Assembly (NCBI GenBank): GCA_021775955.1
Contig: JAJFGU010000024.1
Coordinates: 1 to 64,000 of the forward strand
DNA: 64,000 bases
Reading direction: 5' to 3'
From: Alphaproteobacteria bacterium
GTDB taxonomy: Bacteria > Pseudomonadota > Alphaproteobacteria > Micavibrionales > Micavibrionaceae
The notes beneath the pieces were generated by a model that worked only from the letters and a program-made list of their open reading frames with translations, did not search any database and was not told the DNA's origin. A program made the position numbers and the translations under genes. Positions 39,048 through 47,335 of this stretch are shown here, piece after piece. Position 1 is the first letter of the stretch. Every line of letters begins with the position of its first letter.

Positions 39048-39641
39048 ATGTTCAATAGCAAAAAACTTTTGTTAACGGCTGTTGTCGGTGGTTTGGTTGG
39101 TATGACCGCCATATCCGCCCAAGCAACAGATATTGATGTCGACGCGACTTTAAATACACGAGAGGCAGTATCTTTAACCAAAAACACGGATATGGATTTT
39201 GGTACGATTGAATATGCTGCTGTTCACTCAGGTACACTTCAATTGGGCTCTAACGGTACGCCCGTGCTGAACGCCCCGATCGGTCTTACGCTCGATGCGA
39301 CAGGTTCTACGGCTGGTGATATAACCATCAACCATACCGCCGGAACAGTTGAAGTCACTTGTGAGGTAGGTGGTACGTTGGATGACGGTTCTGCTAACAC
39401 GATCACCTTGCAGAGTGTTGGGTTTGACGTGAATACCGGTGCGGCATTTGGCGCTATGGCCAACACATGTGGTGGTCTTGGTGTCGGCCCTGTTAGTGTT
39501 GATACGACGGCACTTCCAAACCCACAAATTCTAATTGGTGGTGAACTTGACCTGAACGGTAGTGTGATTGTGGCCGGTGGTCCGACCTATAGCACGACAA
39601 CAGGCGGTGACCCCGTTACGTTCCGGGTTATCTTCCCATAA
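39048..39641 (+). CDS. DUF4402-like pilus subunit, set B first copy
   Basis: 197 residues. Signal peptide (cleavage near AQA-TDI, about 27). The mature domain shows the DUF4402 pattern: LTKNTDMDFGTIEY, SGTLQLGSNGT, GDITINHTAGTVEVTCEVGG with a Cys pair (second in NTCGGLG), then GGELDLNGSVIV and a terminal strand DPVTFRVIFP. Highly expressed-looking composition (Thr/Gly/Val-rich). It is paralogous to the next gene (39790). A terminator at 39664 follows, so it can be made in excess over the downstream genes, as expected for a major subunit. Confidence 0.75.
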   Translation: MFNSKKLLLTAVVGGLVGMTAISAQATDIDVDATLNTREAVSLTKNTDMDFGTIEYAAVHSGTLQLGSNGTPVLNAPIGLTLDATGSTAGDITINHTAGTVEVTCEVGGTLDDGSANTITLQSVGFDVNTGAAFGAMANTCGGLGVGPVSVDTTALPNPQILIGGELDLNGSVIVAGGPTYSTTTGGDPVTFRVIFP

Positions 39642-39663
39642 TTTAAAACATTGAAAATATTAC

Positions 39664-39701
39664 AAAAAACGGCGGGTGGCCTGGTCATTCGTCGTTTTTT
39701 T
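39664..39701 (+). terminator. Terminator or attenuator between the two set B subunit genes
   Basis: AAAAAACGGCG at 39664-39674 pairs with CGTCGTTTTTT at 39690-39700. It ends in a T run. Partial read-through would lower expression of the downstream genes. Confidence 0.7.
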
Positions 39702-39789
39702 ATGGCTGGGCGTAGCGAATATTTGTTGTTTACCACAATTAGTCCGACAGGCCTTGCGCAATAGCCAGGCAATCTGTAAATAGTCAGGC

Positions 39790-40350
39790 ATGAGTAGATG
39801 CTGCCATATTTTTTGCTGTCTTTTGTTTTTGGGCATATGGGCCTGTCCCTATGCCGCGAAAGCGCAGCTGGTGATCGATAACAGGGCGGCTATGGGCTTT
39901 GGGACCGTCACATTTGATACGACCCATAACGGCAATTTACAGCTCGGAACGAACGGTATCCTCCAGATTACCGGTATTGGTATGACGTCCGGCAATGATG
40001 CCCAGGCTGGCCATGTGGTTATTACCAGCCCTGATACAGGTCTTATTGAAGTAAAATGTGAGACAACAGGAAAGCTTGCCGATCCACCGGCGACGACTCT
40101 GGATATTATCAATACGGAAATAGTTTTAGACACGCCACAGCCATTTGGTAGCGGCGATCCTTGCCAGGGGACCAAGAATAATGATCCTGTGGTTTTATTA
40201 ATTGATTTGGCGGCCAGCGTTGACCCGGATATCTTCATCGGCGGTGAAGTTGAGGTTTTGGGTCCTTTAACGTTCCCGGCGGATAGAAGCTATGAAACCA
40301 CAGGTGGTGGTGGCGCGAAGCCGATCGTCTTGTCTATTGTTGTACAATAA
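39790..40350 (+). CDS. DUF4402-like pilus subunit, set B second copy
   Basis: 186 residues. A cysteine-rich signal peptide (SRCCHIFCCLLFLG; cleavage near AKA-QLV). The mature domain repeats the set B pattern: NRAAMGFGTVTFD, NGNLQLGTNGI, GHVVITSPDTGLIEVKCETTG, GGEVEVLGPLTF, and a final strand KPIVLSIVVQ. Two cysteines match those of the 39048 protein. It may be a minor or tip subunit, given the upstream terminator. It precedes the chaperone by about 58 bases. Confidence 0.75.
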   Translation: MSRCCHIFCCLLFLGIWACPYAAKAQLVIDNRAAMGFGTVTFDTTHNGNLQLGTNGILQITGIGMTSGNDAQAGHVVITSPDTGLIEVKCETTGKLADPPATTLDIINTEIVLDTPQPFGSGDPCQGTKNNDPVVLLIDLAASVDPDIFIGGEVEVLGPLTFPADRSYETTGGGGAKPIVLSIVVQ

Positions 40351-40408
40351 ATTATGGTATCTTAGAGCTGGTGTTTTTTGTAACTTAAGTTAGGTGTATC
40401 AATTGCTT

Positions 40409-41227
40409 ATGAGAAAATTATTTGCCCTTATTCTGGTTGTTGCTTTATTGATTCCAGCGCGTGTCAGTCTGGCCGATACAGTTTTGTTTATTACCCCCAC
40501 TCGCGTTAATTTGAGCGACAAGGATTCTGTTGAGGAAATCAGGGTGACGAATATGTCGAGCATTGCCCGGTCTTATAACCTCAGTCTTCAAAATCTGATT
40601 ATGACCGCAAACGGTACGACGACCCAGGTCGATAATTTCGATTACGCCGCCAAGCGGATGATCCGTTTTGTGCCGCGGCAATTTGATTTGGCACCAAACA
40701 AAACGCAAGTAGTCAGGATCATGGGGCGTATTCGCCCTGATACGGCAGACGGCGAATATCACAGCCATCTGGAATTCTTGGAAGATATCAGCAAGCGCAA
40801 GGAACTGAATGAAGGTAGTGGTGAGACTGAATCCAAGATGATGGCGCACGTGTCTTATGCGACGGGAATTCCCGTTACCATTCGCAAAGGCGCTATTGAT
40901 GTATCGCTTGGGGCAAGGGACGTCAAGCTTAGCCAAAACAAAAACGGCCAGTATGTTGTGTCACTGATGCTGGAGCGCAGCGGAAATGGCCAGGGAGAGG
41001 CCTTTATTGATACAGATTATACCGGGCCGGACGGCAAAACGATAAAAGCGGCAACGCGCCGCACTGTTTATATATACCGCGAGCGCGATGAGCGCCCATT
41101 TGAATATGTTTTAAACGTCCCCGACGGACAGACATTGCAAAAAGGAGGAGAGCTAAAAATCACTGTGTTCAATAATTATAAGGCTGGCAAAGAACCGGCT
41201 ACACAACTTACCTTGCCATTCAATTAA
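40409..41227 (+). CDS. PapD-like periplasmic pilus chaperone, set B
   Basis: 272 residues from the ATG at 40409, which gives a clean signal peptide (MRKLFALILVVALLIPA); a GTG at 40394 in frame would add five residues. The N domain has FITPTRVNLSDKDSVEEIRV, FVPRQFDLAPNKTQVVRI and GEYHSHLEFLE, with the same GEYHSH motif as the set A chaperone. Second domain: ERSGNGQGEAFIDTDYTG and a C-terminal beta strand. It should accompany the two set B subunits to the usher at 41288. Confidence 0.75.
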   Translation: MRKLFALILVVALLIPARVSLADTVLFITPTRVNLSDKDSVEEIRVTNMSSIARSYNLSLQNLIMTANGTTTQVDNFDYAAKRMIRFVPRQFDLAPNKTQVVRIMGRIRPDTADGEYHSHLEFLEDISKRKELNEGSGETESKMMAHVSYATGIPVTIRKGAIDVSLGARDVKLSQNKNGQYVVSLMLERSGNGQGEAFIDTDYTGPDGKTIKAATRRTVYIYRERDERPFEYVLNVPDGQTLQKGGELKITVFNNYKAGKEPATQLTLPFN

Positions 41228-41287
41228 GACTTTTTATCAGAACTTTCTTTTCGCCATATCCGTATGGCTTTCCATCAGTAGGGATTT

Positions 41288-44011
41288 ATGTCCGTTCTGT
41301 CTCTCAGGACCGCTATCCTGGTCCTATGCATTATCACCGCTAGCTTAGTATTCGGCACCGTGGTCGCCGGACCCGTTCTTGCGGCCGTTACAATCACGGA
41401 AAGGCCCGAGAACGAATTTCTGATCCTGGAGCTACGGATCAATGGCCGCATCCGCGACAGGGCCACGATTGCCTATTTGCCGGAGCAAGCCAACCCAAGT
41501 CAGGTGCTGGTGCCGTTGGGCGCCCTTAGCAAGGCGCTCAGTTATGCCATCAAGGTAAATCCGGTCGACGGTATAGCGGAAGGATTTTTTCTGCAGGAAA
41601 GCAATCTTTTCCAGCTTGATCTGGAGCGCCAGATTGTCTTTCTGGGCGGGGTAGAAACACCAATTACATCGCAAGAAGCTGAGGCGCATTTTGAAGATAT
41701 CTATGTGCGGGCGGATATTCTACAAAACTGGTTCGGCCTGAACATCGAACTTGATTTAAGTACCTTGCGGCTTGAAATATCGACTGACGCGCCCGTTCCT
41801 TTTGAGCTTGATATTGAGCGTCAAAAGCATGCCTCTGTTTTGCTGGACCGCCATGTCTTTGAAGGTGGGCAGGCTGGCGGGGGCAGTAAGCTGCTGCCCT
41901 ATAAGGCTCTTAGTCCTCCAGGTTTTATTGTGCAGCAAACACTGAACGTTCAAAGCAATCCGCAAAACAACCGCTATCAAAGCACGACGTCTCTTGAGGG
42001 CAGTATGGATTTTATGGGGCTTGGGACGCGGCTTGTTCTGACCGGCATCATGGATAGCCGCGACGAGGATGAAATTCAAACTTCCCAGCTTACGTTTCAA
42101 AGAAGAGATCCTAATGCGCAGATGTTGGGGCCTTTAAAGGCCGGTAAAATTGCGCTGGGTGATGTTGATTTTCCGGACGCCCCGCTGATTAAGGGTCGTG
42201 ATCGCGGGCGCGGTCTGGCGATTTCATCGGATCCGTCTTTGGGTTTTACATTTTCCCACGGGCCTGAGGATTTTATTATAGACGGCGATGCTCCACTTGG
42301 CTGGGATGCAGAGCTTTACCGCAACGGCCATTTTGTCACCTTTCAGGATGTCGGCGATGATGGCCGTTTTAGTTTTGAAGGCGTAGAGCTGTTAACTGGA
42401 TTTAATCTGTTCCAGATCATTCTTTACGGGCCGGAAGGTCAGACAAAAACCACATCGCGGCGCGTGTTTCGCGGCCCCAACATGCTAAGGGAAGGAGAGG
42501 TTGCTTATGATGTTTCTCTGGGCCAGCCGGAATCTGATTTTCTACCGCTATCCAAAGATGCGGAGGACGACGATACGTTCGGGCTGAGTGGTCAGGCCTT
42601 TTACGGGTTGAACCGCTTTCTTACAGTAGGGGGCAGTGTATTTCGCGGACCGGATGATGAAAATGCGGCCAGTGATGAATTAAGCGCGGCTTCGGTGTCG
42701 GCGATAACATCTTTTGCCGGATTTAATACGCAGTTCCAGCTTATGAGTGCCAATGAAGGCCGGCGCGCTTATGACGTTGAAACCAGAACGCGTTTTCTTC
42801 AGGCCAATATCAGTGCCGGCCATACAGAATACACAGGATTTACGGCTGATGATCAGGATTTGAAACGCAGTAGCACTCTTGCTGCAAACCGTAGTTTTGG
42901 TTCTACAAATGTCAGCTTTAGTGCGCAGAGCCGCAGTTTTCAGAGAAGAGAAAAAGAACTGTCCCTCGATAGCACCGTGTCCGCAGGTTTGTTTGGTGTG
43001 GAGCTTACCAATTCTCTGGAAAGGGTTTTTTCACCCAGTGAGACACAGGAATCTTTTGAAGGGGAGTTAACGGGGCTTGTCGATATGTTTGATATTCGCT
43101 TTCGTAATAGCCTTGTTTATGATCTGGATTCAAGGGCCCCCGAGACATTTCGTACCTATCGGCTTTCTGCCCTCAAAAAACTGGATAGGGGAAGTACCGT
43201 GCGGCTCAACGGGCTGCATGATTTTCTCTCAAGCCAGTCCACAGGGGAGCTTCGCTATAGCAAGAATTTTGAAAATTTTTCCTTTGACGTGAATCTCGGC
43301 GCCTCTACTACCAATAGCTATCAGGCTGGTCTGACATTGCGAACGGCGCTGCAGCCAAACAATAAAGGGCAATATAAGCTGGTGAGTGCGCAGGATGGTG
43401 GTTTGGGCTCCGTCGGTTTGCGTGCCTATGTTGACAGCAACGGCAATGAAATTTTTGATGATGGCGAGAAACTGCTGGAGAATGTTGAGTTTGTAGCCAG
43501 CCGTGGCAATGCGAGAGGTGCTACGGACGCAGACGGCACTATTTTTATGAGCGGGCTGGTGGAAGGGCCAACGCGGTTCTTTGTTGAAGAAGACAGCCTG
43601 CCGAGCATTTATCTCAGTCCTTATCACGAATATGCCGATATTATTCCTCGCCGCGGGGCAACAACGACCATCGATTTCGGTTTCAGGCAGCTCGGCGAAA
43701 TAGACGGTTTCATATACATGCAGACAGCGGAGGGGCAAAAAGCCATGCCTGGTGTTGATGTTGTTGCTATCGACGTGGCATCAGGTGCGGAACTGGACAG
43801 AGTGAACAGCGAATTCGATGGCTATTATGTGATTCCTGCCTTGCCCCTGGGCACTTATGAAGTGCGCGCGCTTCCAATCTGGTCTGAAGAGGAATCGCAG
43901 ATGCCTTCTAAAGTTGTTGAGCTCACAAATGATGAAGCCCTTCAGCTTGATATAAATTTAATCCTGCCGACTCTTGTTGTATCGGATGAGAAAGAAGGAT
44001 GGGAAGAGTAA
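41288..44011 (+). CDS. Outer-membrane usher-like protein, set B
   Basis: 907 residues. An N-terminal signal (about 1-35), a periplasmic N domain (VLVPLGALSKALSYAI, YVRADILQNWFGL; about 75-180), then the barrel (about 210-700) with LYGPEGQTKTTSRRVF and LREGEVAYDVSLGQP. SdrB-like beta domains close the protein (AYVDSNGNEIFDDGEKL; GEIDGFIYMQTAEGQK). Architecture and order match the set A usher but it is about 200 residues shorter because the linker and AMIN domain are missing. AGGGA precedes the ATG. It ends at a tRNA gene on the other strand, closing the accessory block. Confidence 0.72.
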   Translation: MSVLSLRTAILVLCIITASLVFGTVVAGPVLAAVTITERPENEFLILELRINGRIRDRATIAYLPEQANPSQVLVPLGALSKALSYAIKVNPVDGIAEGFFLQESNLFQLDLERQIVFLGGVETPITSQEAEAHFEDIYVRADILQNWFGLNIELDLSTLRLEISTDAPVPFELDIERQKHASVLLDRHVFEGGQAGGGSKLLPYKALSPPGFIVQQTLNVQSNPQNNRYQSTTSLEGSMDFMGLGTRLVLTGIMDSRDEDEIQTSQLTFQRRDPNAQMLGPLKAGKIALGDVDFPDAPLIKGRDRGRGLAISSDPSLGFTFSHGPEDFIIDGDAPLGWDAELYRNGHFVTFQDVGDDGRFSFEGVELLTGFNLFQIILYGPEGQTKTTSRRVFRGPNMLREGEVAYDVSLGQPESDFLPLSKDAEDDDTFGLSGQAFYGLNRFLTVGGSVFRGPDDENAASDELSAASVSAITSFAGFNTQFQLMSANEGRRAYDVETRTRFLQANISAGHTEYTGFTADDQDLKRSSTLAANRSFGSTNVSFSAQSRSFQRREKELSLDSTVSAGLFGVELTNSLERVFSPSETQESFEGELTGLVDMFDIRFRNSLVYDLDSRAPETFRTYRLSALKKLDRGSTVRLNGLHDFLSSQSTGELRYSKNFENFSFDVNLGASTTNSYQAGLTLRTALQPNNKGQYKLVSAQDGGLGSVGLRAYVDSNGNEIFDDGEKLLENVEFVASRGNARGATDADGTIFMSGLVEGPTRFFVEEDSLPSIYLSPYHEYADIIPRRGATTTIDFGFRQLGEIDGFIYMQTAEGQKAMPGVDVVAIDVASGAELDRVNSEFDGYYVIPALPLGTYEVRALPIWSEEESQMPSKVVELTNDEALQLDINLILPTLVVSDEKEGWEE

Positions 44012-44119
44012 GAATGGCTTGCCAGGCCGTAGCAGCCGACAAGTCCGCCTTCGCTTTTTCAAAGCTACGGCGTGACAGCCTTCTCGCTAATCTCGCTACG
44101 CTTGATAAGCTGCGAAGGC

Positions 44120-44194
44120 TGGTGCCGCTGGGGTGATTTGAACACCCGACCCACGCATTACGAATGCGTTGCTCTACCCCTGAGCTACAGCGGC
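44120..44194 (-). tRNA. tRNA-Thr (anticodon CGT)
   Basis: 75 bases with CCA encoded. The cloverleaf folds by eye: acceptor GCCGCTG/CAGCGGC, D arm GCTC/GAGC, anticodon arm ACGCA-TTCGTAA-TGCGT giving CGT, T arm GGGTG-TTCAAAT-CACCC. It borders the usher locus. Confidence 0.93.
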
Positions 44195-44243
44195 GCCAGA
44201 TGTATGGAATACAGTGAAATCACACGGTTTTTCAATCAAAAAC

Positions 44244-44272
44244 TTGCAAGAAAAGTCTCCAGCCCTTATATC
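44244..44272 (+). promoter_or_regulatory. Promoter of the SRP RNA gene
   Basis: TTGCAA at 44244-44249 and TATATC at 44267-44272 with a 17-base spacer; the RNA would start about 8 bases later, at 44280. Confidence 0.6.
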
Positions 44273-44279
44273 CCTAATC

Positions 44280-44372
44280 GGAAGGTCGGCGCGGGCGGCT
44301 CTTCGCCCAACCCGGTCAGGGCCGAAAGGCAGCAGCCGTAAGCGTTTTTTGCCGGGTCGTGTCCGGCCTTCC
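44280..44372 (+). ncRNA. ffs: Signal recognition particle RNA, small bacterial (4.5S) type
   Basis: About 93 bases. The conserved SRP domain IV core is present: GGTCAGGGCCGAAAGGCAGC followed by AGCCG. The hairpin closes with GGAAGGTCGG at the start and CCGGCCTTCC at the end. The gene sits right before dnaX, its usual place in alphaproteobacteria. It pairs with Ffh to target membrane proteins. Confidence 0.92.
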
Positions 44373-44377
44373 ACTTA

Positions 44378-44449
44378 TTTATTGGTTTAACCTGCGTAAA
44401 CTTGGTTAAGACTTTTATTGGTTTAACCTGTGCAAGCTTGGTTAAGACT
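44378..44449 (+). repeat. Tandem 36-bp repeat, each unit a hairpin, between ffs and dnaX
   Basis: Two adjacent units (44378-44413 and 44414-44449) differ at three bases. Each contains TTAACC ... GGTTAA, a 6-bp stem with an 11-base loop. They lie at the 3' side of ffs and in the leader of dnaX. Confidence 0.7.
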
Positions 44450-44527
44450 CGCAAAAAACCGGTCAAGACAGGCGTGAAATACCCCTTACAGCTTGCCCCG
44501 CGCCGGGAATCATTCTACATAAAGTAT

Positions 44528-46222
44528 ATGAGTGAAAAACCAGAGCCTTACCGCGTTTTGGCGCGTAAATACCGCCCCCAGAACTTTGACGAGCTGATAG
44601 GTCAGGATGCGCTGGTCCGCACCCTGAAAAATGCCATTGAATCGGGGCGGGTGGCCCATGCCTTTATGCTGACCGGGGTGCGCGGAGTGGGCAAGACGAC
44701 AACCGCGCGGATTATCGCCAAGGCGCTGAATTATACCGGCGCAGATGGCAAGGCCGGGCCGACAACCGGCGCGACGGATGATTGCCCGCTTTGTCAGGCG
44801 ATTTCCGAAGATCGCCACCCGGATGTGCTGGAAATGGATGCCGCCACCCATACCGGGGTTGACGACATCCGTGAAATTCTCGATGGCGTGCGTTATGCGC
44901 CAAGCGAAGCGCGCTACAAGATTTATATCATTGACGAAGTGCATATGCTTTCGAAACAGGCGTTCAATGCTTTGCTGAAAACGCTGGAAGAGCCGCCTAG
45001 CCACGTGAAGTTTATCTTTGCCACCACCGAAATCCGCAAAGTGCCGATCACGGTTCTATCGCGTTGCCAACGCTTTGATCTGCGCCGGGTTGAGGAACAG
45101 GTTTTAAGCGCCCATTACAAAAACATCTGCGCGCAGGAAAAAACAGAGGTGGAAGACGAAGCGATTGCGATGATTTCGAGAGCCGCAGATGGCTCGGTGC
45201 GTGACGGGCTATCGCTACTCGATCAGGCGATTGCGCTAGCCAGTGATAAAATAGCCACCAATGATGTGGCCGATATGCTGGGTCTTGCCGATAGGGCCAA
45301 AAGCCTTGATCTGCTGGAAAAGGCTCTGACCGGTGATATGCCGGGCGCGCTGGAGATTGTTGATGATCTGTATGCCGGTGGCGGTGATCCGGCGGTGGTT
45401 ATCCAGGATCTTCTTGATCTCACACACATGTTAACGCGGCTTAAGGCCGTGCCGGGGGCCGAGGAATTAAAACAGGCTTTATCCGGGGAACAGTTAAAAC
45501 GCGCCAAAGAACTGGCTGATAGCCTGAGCATGCCAACGCTGGGCAAGACATGGCAAATCCTTCTCAAAGGTCTGGGCGAAGTGAATATCGCATCCAATCC
45601 GCAAATTGCCGCCGAGATGGTGATGATCCGGCTGGTTTACGCCGCCGATTTGCCCGATCCGGCTGATTTAATCAAAAAGCTCAAAGACCAACCCACAACA
45701 CAAAGCAATCAAAGCGCTCCGTCGCCATCAAATGCACCGACAAGAGAGCCCGCAAGAGAACCGGCACCCGTGTCTATGGGAGGTGCCGCTGCGGCGAGCG
45801 CGCCGGCCCCTCAACACAATACCGTACCGCAAACCGATGCGGTCAGTGAAAAAGCGCTGAACACATTGGAAGACATTGTCGCTTTGCTCGAAGAAGGGCA
45901 GGAAATTTTACTAGCCGGTTATGTGTACCAGCATGTGCATCTGATTAAGCTGGAGCAAGGACGGCTGGAGATTAATCTTGAGCCCGAAGCGCCGCCAAAA
46001 CTGGCACAGGATTTGGGCCAGCGTTTAAGCACTTTGTCCGGTCAGCGCTGGATTGTTAGTGTTTCCGGGGCGCGGGGGCAATCGACACTCGCGCAAATCG
46101 GCCAGGCCGCGCAGCAAAAAGAATTCGAAGACGTTTTGAAACTTCCGGTTATTCAGGATATTCTTGAAGTGTTTCCGGATGCGATACTGAAGGACATTAA
46201 AACCAAGGAACAAAAACAATGA
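44528..46222 (+). CDS. dnaX: DNA polymerase III subunit gamma/tau
   Basis: 564 residues from the ATG at 44528; an earlier in-frame start at 44402 lies in the hairpin repeats and is rejected. AAA+ motifs: Walker A GVRGVGKTTTARII (about 45), Walker B YIIDEVHMLSKQAFNALLK, arginine finger region TVLSRCQRFDLRR. Part of the zinc module (DDCPLCQAI) is visible. A Pro/Ser/Ala-rich linker (about 400-455) leads to the tau-specific C-terminal domain. It loads the sliding clamp and couples polymerases. The sequence CAAAAAG at the domain III/IV border is not a canonical slippage site. Confidence 0.95.
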   Translation: MSEKPEPYRVLARKYRPQNFDELIGQDALVRTLKNAIESGRVAHAFMLTGVRGVGKTTTARIIAKALNYTGADGKAGPTTGATDDCPLCQAISEDRHPDVLEMDAATHTGVDDIREILDGVRYAPSEARYKIYIIDEVHMLSKQAFNALLKTLEEPPSHVKFIFATTEIRKVPITVLSRCQRFDLRRVEEQVLSAHYKNICAQEKTEVEDEAIAMISRAADGSVRDGLSLLDQAIALASDKIATNDVADMLGLADRAKSLDLLEKALTGDMPGALEIVDDLYAGGGDPAVVIQDLLDLTHMLTRLKAVPGAEELKQALSGEQLKRAKELADSLSMPTLGKTWQILLKGLGEVNIASNPQIAAEMVMIRLVYAADLPDPADLIKKLKDQPTTQSNQSAPSPSNAPTREPAREPAPVSMGGAAAASAPAPQHNTVPQTDAVSEKALNTLEDIVALLEEGQEILLAGYVYQHVHLIKLEQGRLEINLEPEAPPKLAQDLGQRLSTLSGQRWIVSVSGARGQSTLAQIGQAAQQKEFEDVLKLPVIQDILEVFPDAILKDIKTKEQKQ

Positions 46223-46545
46223 TGAATTTTCAAAAAATGATGCAGCAGGCCCAGCAAATGCAATTCAAGCTGCAGGAAATGCAGGAGAAGCTGGCCGAAA
46301 TTGATGTCGAGGCTGAATCCGGCGGCGGCATGGTCAAAGTGGTCATGGCTTGCAGCGGCACCGTCAAAAGCGTCAAAATCGACCCAACAATCATTACGCC
46401 GGGTGATGCCGAAACGCTGGAGGATCTGGTTGTGGCGGCCATCAACAATGCCAATACTGCCAAAGATGAGCGCATCAAGGCGGAAACCCAGGCGATGATG
46501 GAAGAGCTCGGCCTGCCCGAAGGCACGCAATTGCCGGGGATGTAA
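46219..46545 (+). CDS. ybaB: YbaB/EbfC-family nucleoid-associated protein
   Basis: 108 residues. Start MMNFQKMMQQAQQMQ, then a coiled N-terminal helix, GGGMVKVVMACSGTVKSVKI and a C-terminal helix NNANTAKDERIKAE. The family forms a DNA-binding dimer with tweezer-like arms. The start codon overlaps the dnaX stop (ATGA), the usual coupling. Confidence 0.93.
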   Translation: MMNFQKMMQQAQQMQFKLQEMQEKLAEIDVEAESGGGMVKVVMACSGTVKSVKIDPTIITPGDAETLEDLVVAAINNANTAKDERIKAETQAMMEELGLPEGTQLPGM

Positions 46546-46546
46546 T

Positions 46547-47335
46547 TTGCGCATTCTCACCTGGAACATTAACTCCGTCCGTTTGCGCATTAATCACGTG
46601 TTGCGCCTGGCCAAAGAATGCGATCCCGATATTATCTGCCTGCAGGAAACCAAAACGCCGGATGAAAAATTCCCGCTGCAAGACGTTATTGATGCCGGGT
46701 ATAAGCACACCCATATTCACGGCATGAAAGGCTATAACGGCGTGGCTATTCTCTCGCGCAAGCCGTTTAAAGCCACCGATATTCATCACCGTGTTGGGCG
46801 TGAGGATTGCCGTCATATCGCCGTGAAGCTAGATAAATTTGAGCTGCATAATCTTTATATTCCTGCCGGTGGTGACGAACCGGATGTAAATATCAATGAC
46901 AAATTTGCCCATAAGCTCGATTTTGTCGATGAAGTGGCGCGCTGGTTTAAAAAGAACCGCGCCGCCAATGATAGCGTTGTCGCGGTTGGTGATTTCAACA
47001 TCGCGCCGCAGGAACATGATGTCTGGTCGCATAAGCAGCTCCTCAAAGTGGTGTCGCATACCGAACCGGAAGTGAGCCGGCTGGACAAGATGCGCAAGTC
47101 TCTCGACTGGGTTGATGTATCGCGCCATTTCGTGCCTGAAGATGAGAAATGCTACACATGGTGGTCGTATCGGAACAAAGATTGGAAGAAATCAAATCGC
47201 GGACGGCGGCTTGATCATATCTGGGTGACGCAGCCCTTGAAGAAGAGCCTTAAGTCCCAAACCATTTTGACCGAAGCGCGCGACTGGGAAAAACCATCCG
47301 ACCATGTGCCGCTTATGGTTGATCTGAAGTTTTAG
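46547..47335 (+). CDS. xthA: Exodeoxyribonuclease III
   Basis: 262 residues from a TTG one base after the ybaB stop. Endonuclease/exonuclease/phosphatase fold with the catalytic set intact: LTWNINSVR (Asn), CLQETK (metal Glu), VGDFNIAPQEHDVW (Asp-Asn), GRRLDHIWV (Asp) and SDHVPLM (Asp-His). It acts on abasic sites and 3' ends in base-excision repair. recR usually follows ybaB; here xthA occupies that place. Convergent overlap of 23 bases with the DUF1223 gene. Confidence 0.93.
   Translation: MRILTWNINSVRLRINHVLRLAKECDPDIICLQETKTPDEKFPLQDVIDAGYKHTHIHGMKGYNGVAILSRKPFKATDIHHRVGREDCRHIAVKLDKFELHNLYIPAGGDEPDVNINDKFAHKLDFVDEVARWFKKNRAANDSVVAVGDFNIAPQEHDVWSHKQLLKVVSHTEPEVSRLDKMRKSLDWVDVSRHFVPEDEKCYTWWSYRNKDWKKSNRGRRLDHIWVTQPLKKSLKSQTILTEARDWEKPSDHVPLMVDLKF

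Noticed and set aside
44378-44449. CRISPR-like direct repeats
   Set aside because: Only two immediately adjacent units without spacers; no cas genes. Treated as a tandem hairpin repeat.
45664-45700. Programmed frameshift site in dnaX
   Set aside because: CAAAAAG lacks the canonical A AAA AAG heptamer and no clear stem-loop or early -1 stop was seen.
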